From: Phytophthora sp. 'mugwort'
Taxonomy: Eukaryota > Oomycota > Peronosporomycetes > Peronosporales > Peronosporaceae
DNA: 64,000 nucleotides
Assembly: GCA_033558025.1 (NCBI GenBank)
Contig: JAUCEF010000001.1
Coordinates: 3,658,001-3,722,000 of the forward strand
Direction of reading: 5' to 3'
Every line of letters begins with the position of its first letter. The stretch's first letter is position 1. The notes beneath the pieces are model-generated. The model saw only the letters and a list, made by a program, of their open reading frames with translations. It did not search any database and was not told the DNA's origin. Made by a program: the position numbers and the translations under genes. Shown here piece by piece: positions 40,701-48,844 of the stretch.

Positions 40701-42790
40701 GGAAAGGAAGTATGACCACGTACCTTGTGGGGGAGCCACTGACTGAAGTGGCACAAATGGCATGTCTCGGACAACTCGAGTTCAATACCAAGCGAGACTC
40801 GGTCTTGATGTCTTCTTCGGTGATGAATATACGGCGTCCTTTTGAGCAAGATTTTCTTGCGGCGACACGAAATCGGATTTTACACTCGGCCAGACAAAGA
40901 TGGAAGAAATATGACCCAATTCGTCTACTATTGGGTACACCACCGGATCTTGCGTCATGGGGAGGTACAGACACGAGCGAAAGTGTCGAACAGCACATGC
41001 TGACTGAGATTCGCTTATTGAATATGTGCTTTAAACACACAGATATGGAGAATAAATACCTTGAGAGCACACTGTCTGACCGAGTTGAAGGAGCACGCAC
41101 GACGCTCCTTGCTCTGGCAGTGTATGCGTCGTTTACGTGTCTGCGCGACCTGGTGGTGGAGCTTTTCTCCGTTATCAGCTCATATGCCCCACAGATCGGC
41201 ATCTCAGCGACTATGTACGCGATTATCTTGTTGACCCGAAGTCCTTTTGCCATTGTCGCTGTCTTGGTAGCTCGTCGTATACGTGACGAGTTTGTTTTTT
41301 ACTCGGAGCTGAAGCTTCGCAACGTGCTGCTTGGGTTCTATCTCGTGGGGCTTTTCGTCTTTACACTAACCCAGGCGCTGCTATGGGGACTTAATTTCGA
41401 GGCAAATATCGATACATCACCTCGTTATGTGAACTTGTGCCTCGATACAGTGCTCGCGATGTTTGTGGTCTCGAATGGACGATCCATTCTGTATCGTCAC
41501 GTGGTTGTATTTAACGTCATAGCGCTCATCATGGTGTCTATTACGACTCTGGTCTCGCTCCAAAGGTATCACCAGGACGCTGCCAGGTTTAATTCAAAGT
41601 TTAAAATAAGCTACCCGATCGTGCTCACATACTTCTCCGTGGTTGCAAACATTATCGCATCCCATAGTGTCGAGTTTTTTACACGGCGTCAAATCTGGCT
41701 CAAGACGCGGACTCAACTCGAGACGATGAATGCGGACCGATTGCTGTACCAAATGCTCCCCGCGGCGGTGGTGATGCGTCTGAAAGAAGGAGAAATGGTG
41801 TGTGACCAGCATCAGCAGGTTGGCATCCTCTTTTCCGATATTAAGGGCTTCACGTCCATCGCTTCGCAAGCTGCCACAGCGCAGGTTGTCAATATTCTCG
41901 CCTCTCTCTTCTGTGCCTTTGACAAGTTGACTGAAAAGCACGGTGTGTTCAAGATGCAGACTATTGGTGACGCTTACGTGATCGTATCAGGGCTGCCGTA
42001 CGTGGATATGAGTCTTGGGCCGGGCTTAGTAACAGGTTCCGCTAGTACTGTCGACATGTCAAACGCAGATGCCAGCATCGCTGTGGCCTCAGCCAGTACG
42101 TCCAGTACTGGAGGCCTCGCTGCTGGGTTGATGCGCATCTCTAGCAACCGCGTGCTGCCTCTGGAACAAACGAGCGAGGTCGTGGGAGGACCGAGTGGCA
42201 CTCCTCGAGGCTCTGGAGCCAAGCTGCGACAGCACGTCTTGAGACGAAGCACATTGAAGCACAAGCACCAGATGCATTTACGTAGCCATATCCGCGACCT
42301 GCTGGCTATGGCTCGCGATATGCACAAAGAAGTTCGTAAAGTACAGGACCCAAACACGGGCGAGCGGCTGCAGATGCGTATCGGTATTCATGTCGGCAAT
42401 ATCATCGGCGGGGTGATCGGTACGACGACACTACGCTACGACATGTGGGGCCCTGATGCTCTGACTGCTAATGAACTGGAATCGAACGGTGTGCCAGAGA
42501 AGACCCTTGTGAGTCCCATCGTTCAAGATGTGGTCAAGGACATGATTGATATCCGCTGCACGTTCCACCGCAAGATCAACTTTACCAATATCCCCTTGAT
42601 GAATACGTACCTTGTCGAGTTTATCGAGCCCGGCACTGGTGATATGGCAAGTGGCAGCATTCTTGGCAGTGGTGGGAGAAGAAATAGCGAGAAGATAAAG
42701 GAACATCTTAACCCCGCACCCGGCTACGTCAGCTCCGACGACGACAGAGCCAATGCCAACTCGGCCCCCGAGCACCCGTCGACTGTATAA
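34787..42790 (+). CDS. P4-type ATPase fused to two class III nucleotide cyclase domains (predicted guanylyl cyclase)
   Basis: 2667-codon uninterrupted ORF. N-terminal flippase-type ATPase: the P4 entry motif KYTTLNFLPKSLFEQFRR, actuator DGES at D286 (usually DGET), phosphorylated D535 in SDKTGTLTKNQ, LTGDKDETA at D948, and hinge GDGGNDVSMIQEA at D1163, so all steps of the P-type cycle look possible. ATPase membrane segments end near residue 1440. A six-segment block (~1600-1760) precedes cyclase domain 1 (~1780-1985), and a second block (~2100-2300) precedes cyclase domain 2 (~2320-2610). Domain 1 has metal Asp D1815, but K1859 replaces the second metal Asp; it keeps N1933 and R1937, with E1855 at the purine-selecting site and S1926 at the partner site. 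Domain 2 has both Asp (D2351, D2395) but L2559 and E2563 instead of Asn/Arg. Together they can form one active heterodimer site, probably for GTP. Alternative starts at 34841 or 34898 are possible. Confidence 0.93.
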   Translation: MHECSAQPALPPGPTASSMAFSLSPQAFRPGIRNFQAMTSDEPPKVDAMSSADVVTGPGPHEKQPGLFDRFFRRNRAADQSRDEDASNNAQELVKSRLLFVNDVKRTIEYATYMQRHHHTDPYWTNTVCSSKYTTLNFLPKSLFEQFRRVANFYFLIISLLQLCTDLSPTNEYSTIGPLTLVLTATMVKEGLEDRARHQQDWVVNHGKVEALGDLVEPGGAKKKKNDDREGSHTPHLGDFQSIFWKKLRVGHVVKLHDQEQVPADLVLLFSSQETGEAMCETSSLDGESNLKVRHCVKWHHIVPHSPKDFGDLVHGEIRCEAPNKRLYSFDGVIRISYMNTPAVGEFSVPQDPTGPGHVPEAVEIPITIENVLLRGMKLCNTKWVVGVVVGGGNDTKLVQNMKSIPSKFSRLDRIANRCIFLIFSVLFGVCCFSSVQASIFAVKVHGNPGYSTAYPFVAKFRPGYFLEAWVTYLILYNNMVPISLYISLEVVKWYQARRIENDPKMRCAITGRGVAARTSNVNEDLGQIKYIFSDKTGTLTKNQMLFKVCSIGGIIFDGSNMHLRRAAQANTDDLSGTTGDTMLKFGSTSSVRANREGDGRHKSKNVSVTEKDVRPYSQLMKFVENPSRFSAKEVHAVDLARPFFRCLLLCHSASVAIEEPSAATEQTDVQSVTSRTPVDSIEGSIRAESRRQSGAGSFTTNQTATEATDAFPALKGDRQFFGSSPDEVALLNAALEFDCIYERREGDVIHIRLFGKPESYQLLAVNEFDSTRKCMSVVVKRLTRDNMDLGTEAKLARVQDSCGDLDHTLETDLDNGLNSDSESEDHDILVFSKGADTVMFANANKDQDISKLALHVHYFAAMALRTLLLGHRTLSTTEYLAWKSDFDAAKKALSSREQQCVEVAKQVEKSTKLLGATGVEDLLQDGVKECISQLSLGGINIWMLTGDKDETAISVAHMCGLIGPKSKIVIIKGKTKQDCLDEIAKARRKLKREGVWVPGVASQDISLVINGEALELLLADALTSSKINTQISYVNANQVAPHSSHTSHSDAMYHHNATLELLRSERDAYGGRLSGSMSAKSMGNLPFHGTHMINRSSSRPGSTRTSITDSNGGAQMAHELFLELASQCRTVVACRLSPMQKAQVVSLMKAAPGTPLTLAVGDGGNDVSMIQEAHVGIGIYGHEGMQAVRAADFAIVTFRHLSRLLLVHGRWNHRRVARVILFSFYKNMALIMTLFLYSFYNGYSGQTLYESYLMVGWNMLYTLLPIFVLGITDEDIRDSAVLRFPFVYRSSLRKSELSIRGLCFWVVNAIFHSLLVFFFVIKTMGGVSSRYSHANGLFPDGTAVYGTLIITVSLKASLHTQCLYRWTRAHYMSLFGGFLAYILFVGAYSQAYRMFPTFDVFRDFQGLAQILFSEMLYWVMLLFTSVTCLCVDLAVMYLRKMYLPSSNDIILEIDSGLGELPALPVRNADGSTDTIRAAKLIYSSSGRSDEGSYNGIGTSVGSSVRSEKGELSPSLLEGEWSQQFRDFDLPTEHDELSKQLVSIQRELAQEIGHPDPLMQEDDAHTSRALRVQPPVHPLTLAFMGEEHQRLETEYEITFAFRERSRVMLCLKVMAFMIPLYAAYELLWEHESSYIWIRVGYFVCDVLFMRFARTKYFVQNYQLAILLPYSVIGMALTLTISDTGKFAAALYPVGLFVVIRVKFLYALMLSLYNFAFYMLADRLNSMNYSNNVDLSDLMLFALYLVFIITFGAYACYSLQITMRRDFLQSRSLLIEQKRSTQILKNMLPEHVVQRMQKGDTLISEDEQDVTILFCDIADFASFVNRFSPTEVVSLLDRVYSLFDQICQKHGVRKMETVGKTYMACAGLQGKDQGREAALRAVSMALDMLASLDKCRASNGNGIKLRLGVHSGRVVSGLVGMKKQQFSLFGDTVNTASRMQSTGITGRCQISQVTYKKLVGHFTFEERQIDVKGKGSMTTYLVGEPLTEVAQMACLGQLEFNTKRDSVLMSSSVMNIRRPFEQDFLAATRNRILHSARQRWKKYDPIRLLLGTPPDLASWGGTDTSESVEQHMLTEIRLLNMCFKHTDMENKYLESTLSDRVEGARTTLLALAVYASFTCLRDLVVELFSVISSYAPQIGISATMYAIILLTRSPFAIVAVLVARRIRDEFVFYSELKLRNVLLGFYLVGLFVFTLTQALLWGLNFEANIDTSPRYVNLCLDTVLAMFVVSNGRSILYRHVVVFNVIALIMVSITTLVSLQRYHQDAARFNSKFKISYPIVLTYFSVVANIIASHSVEFFTRRQIWLKTRTQLETMNADRLLYQMLPAAVVMRLKEGEMVCDQHQQVGILFSDIKGFTSIASQAATAQVVNILASLFCAFDKLTEKHGVFKMQTIGDAYVIVSGLPYVDMSLGPGLVTGSASTVDMSNADASIAVASASTSSTGGLAAGLMRISSNRVLPLEQTSEVVGGPSGTPRGSGAKLRQHVLRRSTLKHKHQMHLRSHIRDLLAMARDMHKEVRKVQDPNTGERLQMRIGIHVGNIIGGVIGTTTLRYDMWGPDALTANELESNGVPEKTLVSPIVQDVVKDMIDIRCTFHRKINFTNIPLMNTYLVEFIEPGTGDMASGSILGSGGRRNSEKIKEHLNPAPGYVSSDDDRANANSAPEHPSTV

Positions 42791-42951
42791 GTTACTGAAG
42801 CTTCCAAATAATCTAATTATTCTAAATTTGTTTAAACCATTCTTTCAAATTGTTTAAATAGTATCAAAAGAAAATATGAACAACCATTTTGGTAAATCAA
42901 TTGGATGATTAAGTCGGCTTCAACACTTTTATGTGCACCACACCACATAAG

Positions 42952-43899
42952 ATGTTGTCCATGACCCCGACTGCTGCGAACCCGCACGCTGCCTTCGCCG
43001 TCCTGACCGACTACGGGCTATTGCAACATATCACGAGTTTCCAGCAAGGGCTGCCGTACCTCGTAGGGCAGATCGATGCCAGTCTCGACGGCTTGACGCA
43101 GCTTGGCGTCTTTCGTGGGAAGCTGCCACGATTCGCCATTCGTCAACGAGATCTGCACATGCTGAAGGTACTACGAAGAGCTACACTGGACCCGAGACTG
43201 CAAGAACATCCACAGCTTCAGTTCTACGGAGTGCGTCGCTGTGCTATCGAGTACAGCAGTGTTGAACTCCTGAGATGGCTACATGTTACGCGCCACACGT
43301 CCCCGACAACGACGGATGAGTCGGGACTGCTTGGGGTTGCAGCAACCTGCTACTTTGACAACGTGGAGATAATGGAATGGCTCTATAATGCACCAGAAGG
43401 ACTCCATGAAGCGGTTGAGATGGTCGCAGAGGTCGAATTGTGTCGTGCGGCTGGGTTTGGCAACATTCGAAGCATTCGCTGGCTGCATGAACACGGTAGC
43501 ACGGCCTTCTCGTCCCTTGTGATGGATACCGCTGCAACGCACGGACATTTGGAGCTGGTCAAGTTCTTGCATGAGAACAGGACAGAAGGTTGTACGACAC
43601 GAGCCATGCACGGCGCGGCGTTGAATGGATATCACCAAGTTGTGAAGTATCTCGCCCAAAATCGAGAGGAAGGTCCTGGAGAGCGAACGCTCGAGATGGC
43701 GGCTAGCGCAGGTCATTTGCACTGTGTTGAAGCACTCTGTCAGTTTACACAGCCTTCTACAGTGTCAACGTTTGCGGTGGCTCGTCAGTGTGCGCTTGAT
43801 GCAGGACACAAGGATATTGCTCGCTTTCTTGCCAACCAGAAAGAGGACGCGAATACGGAAACCAAAGAGAAGAAAAGCCGTTGTTTCGGGCTCTTTTAA
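42952..43899 (+). CDS. Ankyrin-like repeat protein, short form
   Basis: About 315 aa from the ATG at 42952; the frame also has ATGs at 42931 and 42961. The N-terminal region (ALTDYGLLQHI-type helix, FRGKLPRFAIRQRDLHMLKV) matches that of the convergent neighbour, followed by divergent ankyrin-like helices and one clear 28-residue unit, CTTRAMHGAALNGYHQVVKY then LAQNREEG, then a unit like EMAASAGHLHCVEALCQF. The C-terminus is Lys/Glu-rich and ends in KKSRCFGLF. No signal peptide or membrane segment; likely a cytosolic protein-interaction scaffold. Function unknown. A paralogue lies tail-to-tail 67 bp away. Confidence 0.75.
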   Translation: MLSMTPTAANPHAAFAVLTDYGLLQHITSFQQGLPYLVGQIDASLDGLTQLGVFRGKLPRFAIRQRDLHMLKVLRRATLDPRLQEHPQLQFYGVRRCAIEYSSVELLRWLHVTRHTSPTTTDESGLLGVAATCYFDNVEIMEWLYNAPEGLHEAVEMVAEVELCRAAGFGNIRSIRWLHEHGSTAFSSLVMDTAATHGHLELVKFLHENRTEGCTTRAMHGAALNGYHQVVKYLAQNREEGPGERTLEMAASAGHLHCVEALCQFTQPSTVSTFAVARQCALDAGHKDIARFLANQKEDANTETKEKKSRCFGLF

Positions 43900-43966
43900 G
43901 ACGCGAAGTTTCTACCAACATGGACGTACACGTACTATCAACATTTACGCAGTGGAAATGAACATT

Positions 43967-45844
43967 TTACAGCCATCGGAACCACCACCACCATCCAGAG
44001 GGTTGTACACTTGAAGATTTCTCGATTGTAGCCGCCTTCTGTGGGACTGCTACTGTTTCAAGCAGCTTTTCAGTCTGAGGTTGTCTTTGACACCATCGAG
44101 GGCCTGGGCGTACATGATAGTATTTTGTGGAGCAGGAGCGGACTTCGGGGTTCATCCAGGCTGACAACAGGACTGCTACACGAGTCCGGCCAGCCTGAAG
44201 CGCGGCGCGACGTGCTTCAAACAGGCATCCACGTATCGAGCAGCGAATCAACGCATCCACACAATCAACATTGCCTCGAGCTGCTGCCCGCTCGAGAGCG
44301 TACTCATGTGGACCCTCGTGTCTGTTTTCTCCAAGGAAAATCACAACATCTGTGTGCCCGTTGATCGCTGCGTTGGTCATGGCGTCTTTCGTACAACCCT
44401 CCACCCGGTTTTCGTGTAAGTATCGCACGATTTCTAAATGACCACCAGCTGCAGCACTGTCCATAGCTCCAGTCGTACACGTTGCGCCTCCCTGCTCGTG
44501 GAGGAAGCGCACAATCTCCAGGTAACCATTTTGGCACGCCGTATCCATAGCCTTGGACGTGCAGCCTTCTTTTCGGTAGGTCACTAGAAATCTAACAATT
44601 TCGACATGTCCTCTCCACGCAGCGCCATCTACTGCTCTGGTGGTACATCCTTCCTTCCGATTTTCGTGCAAAAATCTGATCACGTGCAAGCGTCCGACCA
44701 ATGCCGCGCCGTCCATCGCATCCGTCGTGCAGCCTTCATTGCGATTTTCATGTAAGAATGTCACCACCGCTAAATGACCACTTCGAGCTGCTCCATTCAT
44801 TGCCTTTGTCGTGCATCCTTCGCTACGATGCTCATGCAAAAAGCGCACAACGTCCAGAAATCCAGCAGCAGCAGCGCCATCCATAGCGGCAGTCGAACAG
44901 CCTTCTGCCCGATTCTTATGGAGAAACTTGACCATATCACGATGTCCATTGCGTGCAGCTCCGTCCATCGCAGCAACGGTGCATCCCTCTGTCCTCTGCG
45001 TATGCAAGAACTGCACCACCTTCATGTGTCCGTTCCTGGCCGCGCCATCCATCGCTGCAGCCGTGCACCCCACCGTTCTCTGCCCATGCAAATACTGAAC
45101 AATCTCTAAATACCCATTCGCTGCTGCTCCATCCATGGCGTCCGACGTGCATCTTTGCAGTCTTCTGCCTCCGTCCTCCCTCTCGAAGAAGAACCTCAAC
45201 GTCTCCATCTTGCCCATCGTCGCCACCAAATCCACAAGCCGAGGATCTTCAAAGCCGCACCTTGCTAATCCTCTCTCCTTTAGAAAACTCAGCACTGGGA
45301 TCCCTGATCGACTCAAATCTTCAGCCTTGACATCTCTCAACGTCGATCTCGGATAATTTTCCGCCACCCACGCCACAATCTCTAGCCTTTTCGTCGACTT
45401 TAGCGACTCCGAAAAGCGTACCGCCCACCCCATTAGAGTACTGCCTTCTGTCCTACTAGCTAACTTGTCGGCCCCGCCGCTACTGTCGCCTGGCAGCAAC
45501 CCCGTATTCGCCAGGTACTGTAAGACCTCGAGTCGTCCGAACTGAATGGCGCAGCGCGCGGCCCCATCAAACGATAACTCCATACGTGACTGGAACGTTT
45601 TGGTGGTCGAAAGTTTCCTCAAATAACGCAGTGTCTCCAGGTCCCCGCGCTGGATGGCGGCGCGTGGTAAGGCGCCAGAGGGGGACCACGGGACGCCCCG
45701 AAGGCTGCGCTGGAAGTCGGTGACGAGCGAGACGACGCGTCCCGGGATGCCGTCGATGAATTCCATGATGTGGCGGAACAGCGCCCGGTTGGTCAGCACT
45801 AGCGTCGGCGGCGAAGGCGGAGGCGGAGGTGAAGCGGACGCCAT
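43967..45844 (-). CDS. Ankyrin-like repeat protein with ten 28-residue repeats
   Basis: 625-aa protein with a Pro-rich N-terminus (MASASPPPPPSPP), then a helix ALFRHIMEFIDGIPGRVVSL and LPRAAIQRGDLETLRYLRK, both mirrored in the plus-strand neighbour. From about residue 230 there are ten consecutive units of exactly 28 residues with the pattern CT..AMDGAA..GHL.IVRFL followed by HENR.EG, then a partial eleventh. The period is shorter than the 33 residues of canonical ankyrin repeats, so the beta-hairpin part is probably reduced. The C-terminus carries a Trp-rich SGWWWWFRWL ending. Intronless. Probably a protein-binding scaffold; the partner is unknown. Confidence 0.82.
   Translation of the reverse strand: MASASPPPPPSPPTLVLTNRALFRHIMEFIDGIPGRVVSLVTDFQRSLRGVPWSPSGALPRAAIQRGDLETLRYLRKLSTTKTFQSRMELSFDGAARCAIQFGRLEVLQYLANTGLLPGDSSGGADKLASRTEGSTLMGWAVRFSESLKSTKRLEIVAWVAENYPRSTLRDVKAEDLSRSGIPVLSFLKERGLARCGFEDPRLVDLVATMGKMETLRFFFEREDGGRRLQRCTSDAMDGAAANGYLEIVQYLHGQRTVGCTAAAMDGAARNGHMKVVQFLHTQRTEGCTVAAMDGAARNGHRDMVKFLHKNRAEGCSTAAMDGAAAAGFLDVVRFLHEHRSEGCTTKAMNGAARSGHLAVVTFLHENRNEGCTTDAMDGAALVGRLHVIRFLHENRKEGCTTRAVDGAAWRGHVEIVRFLVTYRKEGCTSKAMDTACQNGYLEIVRFLHEQGGATCTTGAMDSAAAGGHLEIVRYLHENRVEGCTKDAMTNAAINGHTDVVIFLGENRHEGPHEYALERAAARGNVDCVDALIRCSIRGCLFEARRAALQAGRTRVAVLLSAWMNPEVRSCSTKYYHVRPGPRWCQRQPQTEKLLETVAVPQKAATIEKSSSVQPSGWWWWFRWL
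44240..45153 (-). repeat. 84-bp-period coding tandem repeat (28-residue units)
   Basis: Ten-plus imperfect units of 84 bp encode the CT..AMDGAA..GHL.IV repeat. Unit length is constant with no indels visible between units in the protein, suggesting expansion by unequal exchange with subsequent divergence. Confidence 0.8.
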
Positions 45845-46381
45845 GGAAGCTTAGCTATAATGCTTGCGGAAGTGAATACAGTAATGGCTTCGTCGTTATG
45901 AAACCTAAGGTAGGGGTAGGGTTCAAGATGCACAATAGGGTACTTACGGACAAGCTTCTTACACTACAATATTGTTTGCGGTTTACTTAAGTAGTAATAA
46001 GCTATTAAGCTTAAAAGAAAGCACGTGACTTTTCATGTGTCGCCGCTGTATTGAGCAAATCTGGCGCTAGCAATAGATCACGTGGTCACGTGGTAGTTGA
46101 AGCGGGCTTTTGTCGTATGCGATTGCGGGCGTGAGTGGCATTCGGGGCTACCGCACACGCTTGTGAGCACCACAAAGTTGTTGCTGTAGACATATAATAA
46201 TGGGTGGTGCTGGTCCGAACGAAAGTGAGGGATACAGTGCCTGATCATCAAATTTGCCATTAGGCGGGTGGAGGGAGCACAAGCAGCGCAGATTGCAACA
46301 CCACGCGATATCATGACACTTGTGCGTCTCTGACCTTATCTATTGCTTCCGATAGTCGCGTTAACTCCTCCACTACCCGTA
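45845..46381. other. Intergenic, no gene seen
   Basis: About 540 bp between the ankyrin-like gene start and the decayed secreted-protein copies. A 78-codon minus-strand ORF lacks resemblance. Confidence 0.3.
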
Positions 46382-46846
46382 TCATACTCTGCAGCAGTTG
46401 TCGAGAAGTCCAGCCTCATCGCAGACTTTCTTCGAACTCTTGACATTCCACTCGTTAGCCACCATAAACGAGGAGATGGCATCGTTAATCCCGTCCAATC
46501 GATAATTTTCAGGGAAGTACATGTCGTCACGACTCTGTGTCATCACCGGCCACGCTTTGAAGTATGCGGCGCAGTCTCTATCGTAATAAAACAGTATGAG
46601 GCTTGCTCCTCTCTCGAATGCGATGCCCGTCTCGGGGAGACCACTCCACTTAGCTGACGAAACCACGTTGTCCGTGTGTTAAGCACACTAAGTTGTAGCA
46701 TGTATCGGTCTGCACGTTCTTGACCCTGACAATCTTGTGCTTGAAATATGTGTCTTGATAGAGATCAACACGCCCGGCACTTGAGTTAGCACAGCTAGCA
46801 TCGTGCTGAGGGTAATCAGCAAGGCACTGGAGAGGTATATTGACAT
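46382..46846 (-). pseudogene. Small secreted-protein family, decayed copy A
   Basis: From the ATG at 46846 a signal-peptide-like start reads MSIYLSSALLITLSTMLAVL. A shift near 46775 gives GRVDLYQDTYFKHKIVRVKN followed by VQTDTCYNLVCL. A second shift near 46680 gives SSAKWSGLPETGIAFERGAS, FYYDRDCAAYFKAWPV, then DMYFPENYRLDGINDAISSF, ending at the TGA at 46382-46384. I do not recognise the family. The ...FY..DC....YFPE...LDGI..AISSFMV pattern loosely recalls beta/gamma-crystallin-like folds, but this is speculative. Best preserved of four copies. Confidence 0.6.
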
Positions 46847-47334
46847 TGTCGGGCGCGATGTAAAAAAAGAAGGGTAAAAGTGAAAGTGCTTTTCGTATTC
46901 AACGTCTTTATCGGTTTTGCCTTGTGCACCCAGGATAAACCATACTCATGCAGCAGCCACTTGACTTATCTCATCCAATTTTCATGGCCAGGCTTGCTTG
47001 CTTATAATCGAAGAACTGCTGGCAATGGGGCGTTGAAGTGTCATATCCATACAGAATAAAGGCACTCATCACTAGGAAGGCTTGCGTGTGATGCGGCGTC
47101 ATATTGTTTTTGTGCAGTTATACTGATATTCCGTGGTTTGTATCATCGCTATATGCAACGTTAGACGCTTAGATATGCTGATTCCGATCCGCTCAATGTA
47201 GTTTTCTTTCTCGAGGAATGACTTAATTTATTTCTCTCATAGGTGCCTAATCATATCGCTCACTACATAGCTTCTGCGATTCCAGATGCCTAGGCAGATG
47301 TCGAGTTTGCCACAACACCTGACGACTCGGGACA

Positions 47335-47705
47335 GACTACGTTCTAAATCTCACCTTCACTTATCACCATAAACGACGAAATCGCATTCTCAATTCCGTC
47401 GACTTCAAAATATGTAAATTGATCTCATTTTGTGTCTTTACGGACCATAACTTCTTCTTGCAAGTGCAGCCTCTGCGTGTGTAGAACGCTATCTTGGTGG
47501 CTTTCTCCTTCACGTTTGTATCGGGATGTTCGTCCACTTGGCGGACGTGACGGTGTCGTCCACGTCAAAGCACCCAATTTTGTAGCAAGTGTCGACCTGC
47601 ACGCTCTTCTTTCGTGATTATTTGATTGAAGTCGGCTTCACGATAGAGCTTAACGTGGCCAACTTGAACCAGCACTTCGAACGCCACGATGACAGAGATT
47701 ATAAT
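47335..47705 (-). pseudogene. Small secreted-protein family, decayed copy B
   Basis: Minus-strand blocks in different frames correspond to copy A: a hydrophobic start (IISVIVAFEVLVQV) with GHVKLYREADF, a degraded DTCY region, FYTRRGCTCKKKLWSVKTQN, and FEVDGIENAISSFMV near 47380-47430. Stops and shifts interrupt it. Boundaries approximate. Confidence 0.5.
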
Positions 47706-48065
47706 TTGCAGTATTTCTCTGTTTTCGTCCAGCTTAAATAAGCACTCCGGGAAGTACTTATTATTCTTGCTCTGCGTGTCGATATCAGAACTACCTGATT
47801 TTCTAGTACCCTTACAGTTTTGGTCGTGTAAAACGTTATGACGGATTCAATGAACTCCTTGCTCCAGCAAATCATGCCATTTTCCAGATGTGATCTTGGT
47901 GTTAATGCTATTCGCAGCGTTTCCGTAGCTGTGTTTGAAGGTGTAGCAGGTGTCGATTGCCACGCTGTCGACTCTCGCGAGTTTGTCTTTGAAGCGTGCA
48001 TCCCTGTAAACTTTGCAGTTTACAATGTTTAGTCAAAGTTGCGATTATTACAGCCACGAGCACCT
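47706..48065 (-). pseudogene. Small secreted-protein family, decayed copy C
   Basis: Minus-strand pieces VLVAVIIATLT (signal-like), KVYRDARFKDKLARVDSVAI with DTCYTFKHSYGNA, a degraded middle (FYTTKTV), and DIDTQSKNNKYFPECLFKLD match the order of copies A and D. At least two frameshifts. Confidence 0.5.
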
Positions 48066-48239
48066 GAAAAAACGTCTCCTCTGCTTGAGTTTTCCTAAGT
48101 CTTGAGTTCGCATCGAGCAGATAAATTGAAGATAGCTGCTTTAATCGTTAGTCCTGCTTGCACTGAGCTATCATATATCCACTTACTTAAGTATCATCCT
48201 ATATATGAGGGGGGTGCTAATACGAAAATGGCTTAGTAG

Positions 48240-48790
48240 AGGTACGTAGCCATTTAATCAGCACTACTTCCGTTCCTGATTGTTGCATTGTGACGACGGC
48301 GCTTTCGGGCAAGGCAACAAGTATCCAAGACGCCAGCAAGTCCCCCTTGAAGTACTCCGAGAAGTACATGTACTGTAGAGCTTCTTCTTGTGCTGTCTGT
48401 GTCTTGATCAACCACGACTTGTCATCTCCCTTGCAGTAAAGATCAGTGTGAAACTTAATGGCGCCGTCTTCCTCGCCAAAATATTGACCCTTCTTCTGAC
48501 TGGTGCCATGACCCCACTTAAAAGTGTAGCAGACATTTTTGATAACGGCCTCGACTCTCGTGGGCTTGTTTTGAAGTCTACGACGTTGAATAGGCCCACG
48601 TAGCCAGTTTCGGTCGGTATCAACGGCGTCAAATTAATGGTTGCTGACTTCAATCTGAAAGGCGTTCGCGTTCGAATCGATGGCGACAATTAAAAGTGGA
48701 TTTAAAGCAGTGTTTTCTTCAGCAGAAAGCTTAAGTGCTCCTAGAATACCACCGACAACATCATAATCGTTGGTTGGTAGAATAGCGTTC
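48240..48790 (-). pseudogene. Small secreted-protein family, decayed copy D
   Basis: The minus-strand frame contains NKPTRVEAVIKNVCYTFKWG, EEDGAIKFHTDLYCKGDDKS with WLIKTQTAQEE, and YFSEYFKGDLLASWILV, the equivalents of the DTCY, FY..DC and YFPE...LDGI blocks of copy A. A stop interrupts the N-terminal part. Adjacent copy spacing of roughly 0.4-0.6 kb indicates tandem duplication. Confidence 0.5.
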
Positions 48791-48844
48791 TCTATTTGGT
48801 GTATCTCCTTCCAACATGCTGAATCACTTTCTCGGCAGCGACAA

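Noticed and set aside
43967..44240. C-terminal extension of the long ankyrin-like ORF reaching close to the neighbour gene
   Set aside because: Considered an overlap with the convergent gene, but the stop codons are 67 bp apart and the frame is continuous, so it was kept as a normal C-terminus.
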